Assembly: GCA_028752905.1 (NCBI GenBank)
Contig: JAQNBH010000014.1
Span: 18,583,250-18,647,249 of the forward strand
Direction of reading: 5' to 3'
Origin: Cladorhizidae sp. MBARI D1340-BT2
Lineage: Eukaryota > Porifera > Demospongiae > Poecilosclerida > Cladorhizidae
Length of the DNA stretch: 64,000 bases
The notes under the pieces: model-generated
Told to the model about the DNA's origin: nothing
What the model saw: the letters and a program-made list of their open reading frames with translations, nothing else
Database searches by the model: none
Program-made: the position numbers and the translations under genes
Part shown: positions 34,751 to 48,400 of the stretch, in pieces
How the letters are laid out: each line of letters opens with the position of its first letter
Position numbering within the stretch: position 1 is the first letter of the stretch

Positions 34751-35160
34751 CATCTCATTATTGCTGATGAAGGAGAGAGCATCTAGTCTTCATCTCATTA
34801 TTGCTGATGAAGGTGAGAGCATCTAGCCTTCATCTCATTATTGCTGATGAAGGTGAGAGCATCTAGTCTTCATCTCATTATTGCTGATGAAGGTGAGAGC
34901 ATCTAGCCTTCATCTCATTATTGCTGATGAAGGTGAGAGCATCTAGTCTTCATCTCATTATTGCTGATGAAGGCGTGAGCATCTAGCCTTCATCTCATTA
35001 TTGCTGATGAAGGTGAGAGCATCTAGACTCCATCTCATATTGCTGATGAAAGCAAGAGCATCTAGCCTTCATCTCATTATTGCTGACGAAGGTGAGAGCA
35101 TCTAGCCTCCATCTCATTATTGCTGATGAAGGTGAGAGCATATAGCCTCCATCTCATATT

Positions 35161-38100
35161 GCTGATGAAAGCAAGAGCATCTAGCCTTCATTTCATTATT
35201 GCTGATGAAGGTGAGAGCATCTAGCCTTCATCTCATTATTGCTGATGAAGGTGAGAGCATCTAGCCTCCATCTCATATTGTTGATGAAAGCAAGAGCATC
35301 TAGCCTTCATCTCATTATTGCTGATGAAGGTGAGAGCATCTAGCCTTCATCTCATTATTATTGATGAAGGTGAGAGCATCTAGCCTTCATCTCATTATTG
35401 CTGATGAAGGTGAGAGCATCTAGCCTTCATCTCATTATTGCTGATGAAGGTGAGAGCATCTAGTCTTCATCTCATTATTGCTGATGAAGGCGTGAGCATC
35501 TAGTCTTCATCTCATTATTGCTGATGAAGGTGAGAGCATCTAGCCTTCATCTCATTATTGCTGATGAAGGTGAGAGCATCTAGCCTTCATATCATTATTG
35601 CTGATGAAGGTGAGAGCATCTAGCCTTCATCTCATTATTGCTGATGAAGGTGAGAGCATCTAGCCTTCATCTCATTATTGCTGATGAAGGTGAGAGCATA
35701 TAGCCTTTATCTCATTATTGCTGATGAAGGTGAGACCATCTAGCCTTCATCTTATTATTGCTGATGAAGGCGTGAGCATCTACCCTTCATCTCATTATTG
35801 CTGATGAAGGTGAGAGTATCTAGCCTTCATCTTATTATTGCTGATGAAGGTGAGAGCATCTAGTCTTCATCTCATTATTGCTGATGAAGGCGTGAGCATC
35901 TAACATTTATCTCATTATTGCTGAAGGAGAGAGCATCTAGTCTTCATCTAATTATTTCTGATGAAGGTGAGAGCATCTAGTCTTCATCTCATTATTGCTG
36001 ATGAAGGCGTGAGCATCTAGCCTTCATCTCATTATTGCTGAAGGAGAGAGCATCTAGTCTTCATCTCATTATTGCTGATGAAGGTGAGAGCATCTAGCCT
36101 TCATCTCATTATTGCTGAAAGAGAGAGCATCTAGTCTTCATCTCATTATTGCTGATGAAGGTGAGAGCATCTAGCCTTCATCTCATTATTGCTGATGAAG
36201 GTGAGAGCATCTAGCCTTCATCTCATTATTGCTGATGAAGGTGAGAGCATCTAGCCTTCATCTCATTATTGCTGATGAAGGTGAGAGCATCTAGCCTTCA
36301 TCTCATTATTGCTGATGAAGGTGAGAGCATCTAGACTTCATCTCATTATTGCTGATGAAGGTGAGAGCATCTAGCCTTAATCTCATTATTGCTGATGAAG
36401 GTGAGAGCATCTAGCCTTCATCTCATTATTGCTGATGAAGGTGAGAGCATCTAGCCTTTATCTCATTGTTGCTGATGAAGGTGAGAGCATCTAGCCTTCA
36501 TCTCATTATTGCTGATGAAGGCGTGAGCATCTAGCCTTCATCTCATTATTGCTGATGAAGGTGAGAGTATCTAGTCTTCATCTCATTATTGCTGATGAAG
36601 GCGTGAACATCTAGCCTTTATCTCATTATTGCTGAAGGAGAGAGCATCTAGCCTTCATCTTATTATTGCTGATGAAGGTGAGAGCATCTAGTCTTCATCT
36701 CATTATTGCTGATGAAGGCGTGAGCATCTAGCCTTTATCTCATTATTGCTGAAGGAGAGAGCATCTAGTCTTCATCTCATTATTGCTGATGAAGGTGAGA
36801 GCATCTAGTCTTCATCTCATAATTGCTGATGAAGGCGTGAGCATCTAGCCTTCATCTCATTATTGCTGAAGGAAAGAGCATCTATTCTTCATCTCATTAC
36901 TGCTGATGAAGGTGAGAGCATCTAGCCTTCATCTCATTATTGCTGATGAAAGTGAGAGCATCTAACCTTCATCTCATTATTGCTGATGAAGGTGAGAGCA
37001 TTTAGCCTTCATCTCATTAATGGTGATGAAGGTGAGAGCATCTAGCCTTCATCTCATTATTGCTGATGAAGGCGTGAGCATCTAGCCTTCATCTCATTAT
37101 TGCTGATGAAGGAGAGAGCATCTATTCTTTATCTCATTATTGCTGATGAAGGAGAGAGCATCTATTCTTCATCTCATTATTGCTGATGAAGGTGAGTGCA
37201 TCTAGCCTTCATCTCATTATTGCTGATGAAGGAGAGAGCATCTAGTCTTCATCTCATTATTGCTGATGAAGGTGAGAGCATCTAGCCTTCATCTCATTAT
37301 TGCTGATGAAGGTGGGAGCATCTAGCCTTCATCTCATTATTGCTGATGAAGGAGAGAGCATCTAGTCTTCATCTCATTATTGCTGATGAAGGTGAGAGCA
37401 TCTAGCCTTCATCTCATTATTGCTGATGAAGGTGAGAGCATCTAGCCTTCATCTCATTATTGCTGATGAAGGTGAGAGCATCTAGTCTTCATCTCATTAT
37501 TGCTGATGAAGGCGTGAGCATCTAGCCTTCATCACATTATTGCTGATGAAGGTGAGAGCATCTAGCCTTCATCTCATTATTGCTGATGAAGGTGAGAGCA
37601 TCTAGCCTCCATCTCATATTGCTGATGAAAGCAAGAGCATCTAGCCTTCATCTCATTATTGCTGATGAAGGTGAGAGCATCTAGCCTTCATCTCATTACT
37701 ACTGATGAAGGTGAGAGCATCTAGCCTTCATCTCATTATTGCTGATGAAGGTGAGAGCATCTAGCCTTCATCTAATTATTGCTGATGAAGGTGAGAGCAT
37801 CTAGCCTTCATCTCATTATTGCTGATGAAGGTGAGAGCATCTAGTCTTCATCTCATTATTGCTGATGAAGGCGTGAGCATCTAGTCTTCATCTCATTATT
37901 GCTGATGAAGGTGAGAGCATCTGGTCTTCATCTCATTATTGCTGATGAAGGTGAGAGCATCTAGCCTTCATCTCATTATTGCTGATGAAGGTGAGAGCAT
38001 CTAGCCTTCATTTCATTATTGCTGATGAAGGTGAGAGCATCTAGCCTTCATCTCATTATTGCTGATGAAGGTGAGAGCATCTAGCCTTCATCTCATTATT

Positions 38101-38921
38101 GCTGATGAAGGTGAGAGCATCTAGCCTTCATCTCATTATTGCTGATGAAGGTAAGAGCATCTAGCCTTCATCTCATTATTGCTGATGAAGGCGTGAGCAT
38201 CTAGCCTTCATCTCATTATTGCTGATGAAGGTGAGAGCATCTAGTCTTCATCTCATTATTGCTGATGAAGGCGTGAGCATCTAGCCTTTATCTCATTATT
38301 GCTGAAGGAGAGAGCATCTAGCCTTCATCTTATTATTGCTGATGAAGGTGAGAGCATCTAGTCTTCATCTCATTATTGCTGAAGAAGGCGTGAGCATCTA
38401 ACATTTATCTCATTATTGCTGAAGGAGAGAGCATCTAGTCTTCATCTCATTATTTCTGATGAAGGTGAGAGCATCTAGTCTTCATCTCATTATTGCTGAT
38501 GAAGGCGTGAGCATCTAGCCTTCATCTCATTATTGCTGAAGGAGAGAGCATCTAGTCTTCATCTCATTATTGCTGATGAAGGTGAGAGCATCTAGCCTTC
38601 ATCTCATTATTGCTGAAAGAGAGAGCATCTAGTCTTCATCTCATGCTGATGAAGGTGAGAGCATCTAGCCTTCATCTCATTATTGCTGAAAGAGAGAGCA
38701 TCTAGTCTTCATCTCATTATTGCTGATGAAGGTGAGAGCATCTAGCCTTCATCTCATTATTGCTGATGAAGATGAGAGCATCTAGCCTTCATCTCATTAT
38801 TGCTGATGAAGGTGAGAGCATCTAGCCTTCATCTCATTATTGCTGATGAAGGTGAGAGCATCTAGCCTTCATCTCATTATTGCTGATGAAGGTGAGAGCA
38901 TCTAGCCTTCATCTCATTATT
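35161..38921. repeat. 3,761-bp tandem duplication, copy 1
   Basis: Markers ATTGTTGATG (35,278), TGAGACCATC (35,731), GGAAAGAGC (36,871), ATGGTGATG (37,020) and the 35-bp monomer TCATGCTGATG (38,641) all recur at +3,761. Confidence 0.92.
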
Positions 38922-41900
38922 GCTGATGAAAGCAAGAGCATCTAGCCTTCATTTCATTATTGCTGATGAAGGTGAGAGCATCTAGCCTTCATCTCATTAT
39001 TGCTGATGAAGGTGAGAGCATCTAGCCTCCATCTCATATTGTTGATGAAAGCAAGAGCATCTAGCCTTCATCTCATTATTGCTGATGAAGGTGAGAGCAT
39101 CTAGCCTTCATCTCATTATTATTGATGAAGGTGAGAGCATCTAGCCTTCATCTCATTATTGCTGATGAAGGTGAGAGCATCTAGCCTTCATCTCATTATT
39201 GCTGATGAAGGTGAGAGCATCTAGTCTTCATCTCATTATTGCTGATGAAGGCGTGAGCATCTAGTCTTCATCTCATTATTGCTGATGAAGGTGAGAGCAT
39301 CTAGCCTTCATCTCATTATTGCTGATGAAGGTGAGAGCATCTAGCCTTCATATCATTATTGCTGATGAAGGTGAGAGCATCTAGCCTTCATCTCATTATT
39401 GCTGATGAAGGTGAGAGCATCTAGCCTTCATCTCATTATTGCTGATGAAGGTGAGAGCATATAGCCTTTATCTCATTATTGCTGATGAAGGTGAGACCAT
39501 CTAGCCTTCATCTTATTATTGCTGATGAAGGCGTGAGCATCTACCCTTCATCTCATTATTGCTGATGAAGGTGAGAGTATCTAGCCTTCATCTTATTATT
39601 GCTGATGAAGGTGAGAGCATCTAGTCTTCATCTCATTATTGCTGATGAAGGCGTGAGCATCTAACATTTATCTCATTATTGCTGAAGGAGAGAGCATCTA
39701 GTCTTCATCTAATTATTTCTGATGAAGGTGAGAGCATCTAGTCTTCATCTCATTATTGCTGATGAAGGCGTGAGCATCTAGCCTTCATCTCATTATTGCT
39801 GAAGGAGAGAGCATCTAGTCTTCATCTCATTATTGCTGATGAAGGTGAGAGCATCTAGCCTTCATCTCATTATTGCTGAAAGAGAGAGCATCTAGTCTTC
39901 ATCTCATTATTGCTGATGAAGGTGAGAGCATCTAGCCTTCATCTCATTATTGCTGATGAAGGTGAGAGCATCTAGCCTTCATCTCATTATTGCTGATGAA
40001 GGTGAGAGCATCTAGCCTTCATCTCATTATTGCTGATGAAGGTGAGAGCATCTAGCCTTCATCTCATTATTGCTGATGAAGGTGAGAGCATCTAGACTTC
40101 ATCTCATTATTGCTGATGAAGGTGAGAGCATCTAGCCTTAATCTCATTATTGCTGATGAAGGTGAGAGCATCTAGCCTTCATCTCATTATTGCTGATGAA
40201 GGTGAGAGCATCTAGCCTTTATCTCATTGTTGCTGATGAAGGTGAGAGCATCTAGCCTTCATCTCATTATTGCTGATGAAGGCGTGAGCATCTAGCCTTC
40301 ATCTCATTATTGCTGATGAAGGTGAGAGTATCTAGTCTTCATCTCATTATTGCTGATGAAGGCGTGAACATCTAGCCTTTATCTCATTATTGCTGAAGGA
40401 GAGAGCATCTAGCCTTCATCTTATTATTGCTGATGAAGGTGAGAGCATCTAGTCTTCATCTCATTATTGCTGATGAAGGCGTGAGCATCTAGCCTTTATC
40501 TCATTATTGCTGAAGGAGAGAGCATCTAGTCTTCATCTCATTATTGCTGATGAAGGTGAGAGCATCTAGTCTTCATCTCATAATTGCTGATGAAGGCGTG
40601 AGCATCTAGCCTTCATCTCATTATTGCTGAAGGAAAGAGCATCTATTCTTCATCTCATTACTGCTGATGAAGGTGAGAGCATCTAGCCTTCATCTCATTA
40701 TTGCTGATGAAAGTGAGAGCATCTAACCTTCATCTCATTATTGCTGATGAAGGTGAGAGCATTTAGCCTTCATCTCATTAATGGTGATGAAGGTGAGAGC
40801 ATCTAGCCTTCATCTCATTATTGCTGATGAAGGCGTGAGCATCTAGCCTTCATCTCATTATTGCTGATGAAGGAGAGAGCATCTATTCTTTATCTCATTA
40901 TTGCTGATGAAGGAGAGAGCATCTATTCTTCATCTCATTATTGCTGATGAAGGTGAGTGCATCTAGCCTTCATCTCATTATTGCTGATGAAGGAGAGAGC
41001 ATCTAGTCTTCATCTCATTATTGCTGATGAAGGTGAGAGCATCTAGCCTTCATCTCATTATTGCTGATGAAGGTGGGAGCATCTAGCCTTCATCTCATTA
41101 TTGCTGATGAAGGAGAGAGCATCTAGTCTTCATCTCATTATTGCTGATGAAGGTGAGAGCATCTAGCCTTCATCTCATTATTGCTGATGAAGGTGAGAGC
41201 ATCTAGCCTTCATCTCATTATTGCTGATGAAGGTGAGAGCATCTAGTCTTCATCTCATTATTGCTGATGAAGGCGTGAGCATCTAGCCTTCATCACATTA
41301 TTGCTGATGAAGGTGAGAGCATCTAGCCTTCATCTCATTATTGCTGATGAAGGTGAGAGCATCTAGCCTCCATCTCATATTGCTGATGAAAGCAAGAGCA
41401 TCTAGCCTTCATCTCATTATTGCTGATGAAGGTGAGAGCATCTAGCCTTCATCTCATTACTACTGATGAAGGTGAGAGCATCTAGCCTTCATCTCATTAT
41501 TGCTGATGAAGGTGAGAGCATCTAGCCTTCATCTAATTATTGCTGATGAAGGTGAGAGCATCTAGCCTTCATCTCATTATTGCTGATGAAGGTGAGAGCA
41601 TCTAGTCTTCATCTCATTATTGCTGATGAAGGCGTGAGCATCTAGTCTTCATCTCATTATTGCTGATGAAGGTGAGAGCATCTGGTCTTCATCTCATTAT
41701 TGCTGATGAAGGTGAGAGCATCTAGCCTTCATCTCATTATTGCTGATGAAGGTGAGAGCATCTAGCCTTCATTTCATTATTGCTGATGAAGGTGAGAGCA
41801 TCTAGCCTTCATCTCATTATTGCTGATGAAGGTGAGAGCATCTAGCCTTCATCTCATTATTGCTGATGAAGGTGAGAGCATCTAGCCTTCATCTCATTAT

Positions 41901-42682
41901 TGCTGATGAAGGTAAGAGCATCTAGCCTTCATCTCATTATTGCTGATGAAGGCGTGAGCATCTAGCCTTCATCTCATTATTGCTGATGAAGGTGAGAGCA
42001 TCTAGTCTTCATCTCATTATTGCTGATGAAGGCGTGAGCATCTAGCCTTTATCTCATTATTGCTGAAGGAGAGAGCATCTAGCCTTCATCTTATTATTGC
42101 TGATGAAGGTGAGAGCATCTAGTCTTCATCTCATTATTGCTGAAGAAGGCGTGAGCATCTAACATTTATCTCATTATTGCTGAAGGAGAGAGCATCTAGT
42201 CTTCATCTCATTATTTCTGATGAAGGTGAGAGCATCTAGTCTTCATCTCATTATTGCTGATGAAGGCGTGAGCATCTAGCCTTCATCTCATTATTGCTGA
42301 AGGAGAGAGCATCTAGTCTTCATCTCATTATTGCTGATGAAGGTGAGAGCATCTAGCCTTCATCTCATTATTGCTGAAAGAGAGAGCATCTAGTCTTCAT
42401 CTCATGCTGATGAAGGTGAGAGCATCTAGCCTTCATCTCATTATTGCTGAAAGAGAGAGCATCTAGTCTTCATCTCATTATTGCTGATGAAGGTGAGAGC
42501 ATCTAGCCTTCATCTCATTATTGCTGATGAAGATGAGAGCATCTAGCCTTCATCTCATTATTGCTGATGAAGGTGAGAGCATCTAGCCTTCATCTCATTA
42601 TTGCTGATGAAGGTGAGAGCATCTAGCCTTCATCTCATTATTGCTGATGAAGGTGAGAGCATCTAGCCTTCATCTCATTATT
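38922..42682. repeat. 3,761-bp tandem duplication, copy 2
   Basis: Begins immediately after copy 1. It carries TGAGACCATC (39,492), GGAAAGAGC (40,632), ATGGTGATG (40,781) and TCATGCTGATG (42,402). I saw no difference between the copies at the markers checked. Confidence 0.92.
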
Positions 42683-45481
42683 GCTGATGAAGGTGAGAGC
42701 ATCTAGCCTTTATCTCATTGTTGCTGATGAAGGTGAGAGCATCTAGCCTTCATCTCATTATTGCTGATGAAGGTGAGAGCATCTAGCCTTCATTTCATTG
42801 TTGCTGATGAAGGTGAGAGCATCTAGCCTTCATCTCATTATTGCTGATGAAGGTGAGAGCATCTAGCCTTCATCACATTATTGCTGATGAAGGTGAGAGC
42901 ATCTAGCCTTCATCTCATTATTGCTGATGAAGGTGAGAGCATCTAGCCTTCATCTCATTATTGCTGATGAAGGCGTGAGCATCTAGCCTTCATCTCATTA
43001 TTGCTGATGAAGGTGAGAGCATCTAGTCTTCATCTCATTATTGCTGATGAAGGCATGAGCATCTAGCCTTTATCTCATTATTGCTGAAGGAGAGAGCATC
43101 TAGCCTTCATCTTATTATTGCTGATGAAGGTGAGAGCATCTAGTCTTCATCTCATTATTGCTGATGAAGGCGTGAGCATCTAACATTTATCTCATTATTG
43201 CTGAAGGAGAGAGCATCTAGTCTTCATCTAATTATTTCTGATGAAGGTGAGAGCATCTAGTCTTCATCTCATTATTGCTGATGAAGGCGTGAGCATCTAG
43301 CCTTCATCTCATTATTGCTGAAGGAGAGAGCATCTAGTCTTCATCTCATTATTGCTGATGAAGGTGAGAGCATCTAGCCTTCATCTCATTATTGCTGAAA
43401 GAGAGAGCATCTAGTCTTCATCTCATTATTGCTGATGAAGGTGAGAGCGTCTAGCCTTCATCTCATTATTGCTGATGAAGGTGAGAGCATCTAGCCTTCA
43501 TCTCATTATTGCTGATGAAGGTGAGAGCATCTAGCCTTCATCTCATTATTGCTGATGAAGGTGAGAGCATCTAGCCTTCATCTCATTATTGCTGATGAAG
43601 GTGAGAGCATCTAGCCTTCATCTCATTATTGCTGATGAAGGTGAGAGCATCTAGCCTTAATCTCATTATTGCTGATGAAGGTGAGAGCATCTATCCTTCA
43701 TCTCATTATTGCTGATGAAGGTGAGAGCATCTAGCCTTTATCTCATTGTTGCTGATGAAGGTGAGAGCATCTAGCCTTCATCTCATTATTGCTGATGAAG
43801 GCGTGAGCATCTAGCCTTCATCTCATTATTGCTGATGAAGGTGAGAGTATCTAGTCTTCATCTCATTATTGCTGATGAAGGCGTGAACATCTAGCCTTTA
43901 TCTCATTATTGCTGAAGGAGAGAGCATCTAGCCTTCATCTTATTATTGCTGATGAAGGTGAGAGCATCTAGTCTTCATCTCATTATTGCTGATGAAGGCG
44001 TGAGCATCTAGCCTTTATCTCATTATTGCTGAAGGAGAGAGCATATAGTCTTCATCTCATTATTGCTGATGAAGGTGAGAGCATCTAGTCTTCATCTCAT
44101 AATTGCTGATGAAGGCGTGAGCATCTAGCCTTCATCTCATTATTGCTGAAGAAGAGAGCATCTATTCTTCATCTCATTACTGCTGATGAAGGTGAGAGCA
44201 TCTAGCCTTCATCTCATTATTGCTGATGAAAGTGAGAGCATCTAACCTTCATCTCATTATTGCTGATGAAGGTGAGAGCATTTAGCCTTCATCTCATTAT
44301 TGCTGATGAAGGTGAGAGCATCTAGCCTTCATCTCATTATTGCTGATGAAGGCGTGAGCATCTAGCCTTCATCTCATTATTGCTGATGAAGGAGAGAGCA
44401 TCTATTCTTCATCTCATTATTGCTGATGAAGGAGAGAGCATCTATTCTTCATCTCATTATTGCTGATGAAGGTGAGTGCATCTAGCCTTCATCTCATTAT
44501 TGCTGATGAAGGAGAGAGCATCTAGTCTTCATCTCATTATTGCTGATGAAGGTGAGAGCATCTAGCCTTCATCTCATTATTGCTGATGAAGGTGGGAGCA
44601 TCTAGCCTTCATCTCATTATTGCTGATGAAGGAGAGAGCATCTAGTCTTCATCTCATTATTGCTGATGAAGGTGAGAGCATCTAGCCTTCATCTCATTAT
44701 TGCTGATGAAGGTGAGAGCATCTAGCCTTCATCTCATTATTGCTGATGAAGGTGAGAGCATCTAGTCTTCATTTCATTATTGCTGATGAAGGCGTGAGCA
44801 TCTAGCCTTCATCTCATTATTGCTGATGAAGGTGAGAGCATCTAGCCTCCATCTCATATTGCTGATGAAAGCAAGAGCATCTAGCCTTCATCTCATTATT
44901 GCTGACGAAGGTGAGAGCATCTAGCCTCCATCTCATTATTGCTGATGAAGGTGAGAGCATATAGCCTCCATCTCATATTGCTGATGAAAGCAAGAGCATC
45001 TAGCCTTCATTTCATTATTGCTGATGAAGGTGAGAGCATCTAGCCTTCATCTCATTATTGCTGAAAGAGAGAGCATCTAGTCTTCATCTCATTATTGCTG
45101 ATGAAGGTGAGAGCGTCTAGCCTTCATCTCATTATTGCTGATGAAGGTGAGAGCATCTAGCCTTCATCTCATTATTGCTGATGAAGGTGAGAGCATCTAG
45201 CCTTCATCTCATTATTGCTGATGAAGGTGAGAGCATCTAGCCTTCATCTCATTATTGCTGATGAAGGTGAGAGCATCTAGCCTTCATCTCATTATTGCTG
45301 ATGAAGGTGAGAGCATCTAGCCTTAATCTCATTATTGCTGATGAAGGTGAGAGCATCTATCCTTCATCTCATTATTGCTGATGAAGGTGAGAGCATCTAG
45401 CCTTTATCTCATTGTTGCTGATGAAGGTGAGAGCATCTAGCCTTCATCTCATTATTGCTGATGAAGGCGTGAGCATCTAGC
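40097..45481. repeat. 5,385-bp tandem duplication, copy 1
   Basis: It overlaps the second 3,761-bp copy. Markers GCCTTAATC (40,136), GGAAAGAGC (40,632), TCATGCTGATG (42,402), CATTTCATTGTTG (42,791) and GTGAGAGCGTC (43,441) recur at +5,385. Confidence 0.9.
43347..45012. repeat. 1,666-bp repeat unit, nested inside the 5,385-bp duplication
   Basis: CTGAAAGAGAG then GTGAGAGCGTC (43,441), GCCTTAATC (43,655) and CATCTATCC recur 1,666 bp later at 45,107 and 45,321. The second copy is cut off at 45,481. In the right-hand 5,385-bp copy the same pair lies at 48,826 and 50,492, and there the second unit continues unbroken to about 52.1 kb. Confidence 0.87.
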
Positions 45482-48400
45482 CTTCATCTCATTATTGCTG
45501 ATGAAGGTGAGAGCATCTAGCCTTAATCTCATTATTGCTGATGAAGGTGAGAGCATCTAGCCTTCATCTCATTATTGCTGATGAAGGTGAGAGCATCTAG
45601 CCTTTATCTCATTGTTGCTGATGAAGGTGAGAGCATCTAGCCTTCATCTCATTATTGCTGATGAAGGCGTGAGCATCTAGCCTTCATCTCATTATTGCTG
45701 ATGAAGGTGAGAGTATCTAGTCTTCATCTCATTATTGCTGATGAAGGCGTGAACATCTAGCCTTTATCTCATTATTGCTGAAGGAGAGAGCATCTAGCCT
45801 TCATCTTATTATTGCTGATGAAGGTGAGAGCATCTAGTCTTCATCTCATTATTGCTGATGAAGGCGTGAGCATCTAGCCTTTATCTCATTATTGCTGAAG
45901 GAGAGAGCATCTAGTCTTCATCTCATTATTGCTGATGAAGGTGAGAGCATCTAGTCTTCATCTCATAATTGCTGATGAAGGCGTGAGCATCTAGCCTTCA
46001 TCTCATTATTGCTGAAGGAAAGAGCATCTATTCTTCATCTCATTACTGCTGATGAAGGTGAGAGCATCTAGCCTTCATCTCATTATTGCTGATGAAAGTG
46101 AGAGCATCTAACCTTCATCTCATTATTGCTGATGAAGGTGAGAGCATTTAGCCTTCATCTCATTAATGGTGATGAAGGTGAGAGCATCTAGCCTTCATCT
46201 CATTATTGCTGATGAAGGCGTGAGCATCTAGCCTTCATCTCATTATTGCTGATGAAGGAGAGAGCATCTATTCTTTATCTCATTATTGCTGATGAAGGAG
46301 AGAGCATCTATTCTTCATCTCATTATTGCTGATGAAGGTGAGTGCATCTAGCCTTCATCTCATTATTGCTGATGAAGGAGAGAGCATCTAGTCTTCATCT
46401 CATTATTGCTGATGAAGGTGAGAGCATCTAGCCTTCATCTCATTATTGCTGATGAAGGTGGGAGCATCTAGCCTTCATCTCATTATTGCTGATGAAGGAG
46501 AGAGCATCTAGTCTTCATCTCATTATTGCTGATGAAGGTGAGAGCATCTAGCCTTCATCTCATTATTGCTGATGAAGGTGAGAGCATCTAGCCTTCATCT
46601 CATTATTGCTGATGAAGGTGAGAGCATCTAGTCTTCATCTCATTATTGCTGATGAAGGCGTGAGCATCTAGCCTTCATCACATTATTGCTGATGAAGGTG
46701 AGAGCATCTAGCCTTCATCTCATTATTGCTGATGAAGGTGAGAGCATCTAGCCTCCATCTCATATTGCTGATGAAAGCAAGAGCATCTAGCCTTCATCTC
46801 ATTATTGCTGATGAAGGTGAGAGCATCTAGCCTTCATCTCATTACTACTGATGAAGGTGAGAGCATCTAGCCTTCATCTCATTATTGCTGATGAAGGTGA
46901 GAGCATCTAGCCTTCATCTAATTATTGCTGATGAAGGTGAGAGCATCTAGCCTTCATCTCATTATTGCTGATGAAGGTGAGAGCATCTAGTCTTCATCTC
47001 ATTATTGCTGATGAAGGCGTGAGCATCTAGTCTTCATCTCATTATTGCTGATGAAGGTGAGAGCATCTGGTCTTCATCTCATTATTGCTGATGAAGGTGA
47101 GAGCATCTAGCCTTCATCTCATTATTGCTGATGAAGGTGAGAGCATCTAGCCTTCATTTCATTATTGCTGATGAAGGTGAGAGCATCTAGCCTTCATCTC
47201 ATTATTGCTGATGAAGGTGAGAGCATCTAGCCTTCATCTCATTATTGCTGATGAAGGTGAGAGCATCTAGCCTTCATCTCATTATTGCTGATGAAGGTAA
47301 GAGCATCTAGCCTTCATCTCATTATTGCTGATGAAGGCGTGAGCATCTAGCCTTCATCTCATTATTGCTGATGAAGGTGAGAGCATCTAGTCTTCATCTC
47401 ATTATTGCTGATGAAGGCGTGAGCATCTAGCCTTTATCTCATTATTGCTGAAGGAGAGAGCATCTAGCCTTCATCTTATTATTGCTGATGAAGGTGAGAG
47501 CATCTAGTCTTCATCTCATTATTGCTGAAGAAGGCGTGAGCATCTAACATTTATCTCATTATTGCTGAAGGAGAGAGCATCTAGTCTTCATCTCATTATT
47601 TCTGATGAAGGTGAGAGCATCTAGTCTTCATCTCATTATTGCTGATGAAGGCGTGAGCATCTAGCCTTCATCTCATTATTGCTGAAGGAGAGAGCATCTA
47701 GTCTTCATCTCATTATTGCTGATGAAGGTGAGAGCATCTAGCCTTCATCTCATTATTGCTGAAAGAGAGAGCATCTAGTCTTCATCTCATGCTGATGAAG
47801 GTGAGAGCATCTAGCCTTCATCTCATTATTGCTGAAAGAGAGAGCATCTAGTCTTCATCTCATTATTGCTGATGAAGGTGAGAGCATCTAGCCTTCATCT
47901 CATTATTGCTGATGAAGATGAGAGCATCTAGCCTTCATCTCATTATTGCTGATGAAGGTGAGAGCATCTAGCCTTCATCTCATTATTGCTGATGAAGGTG
48001 AGAGCATCTAGCCTTCATCTCATTATTGCTGATGAAGGTGAGAGCATCTAGCCTTCATCTCATTATTGCTGATGAAGGTGAGAGCATCTAGCCTTTATCT
48101 CATTGTTGCTGATGAAGGTGAGAGCATCTAGCCTTCATCTCATTATTGCTGATGAAGGTGAGAGCATCTAGCCTTCATTTCATTGTTGCTGATGAAGGTG
48201 AGAGCATCTAGCCTTCATCTCATTATTGCTGATGAAGGTGAGAGCATCTAGCCTTCATCACATTATTGCTGATGAAGGTGAGAGCATCTAGCCTTCATCT
48301 CATTATTGCTGATGAAGGTGAGAGCATCTAGCCTTCATCTCATTATTGCTGATGAAGGCGTGAGCATCTAGCCTTCATCTCATTATTGCTGATGAAGGTG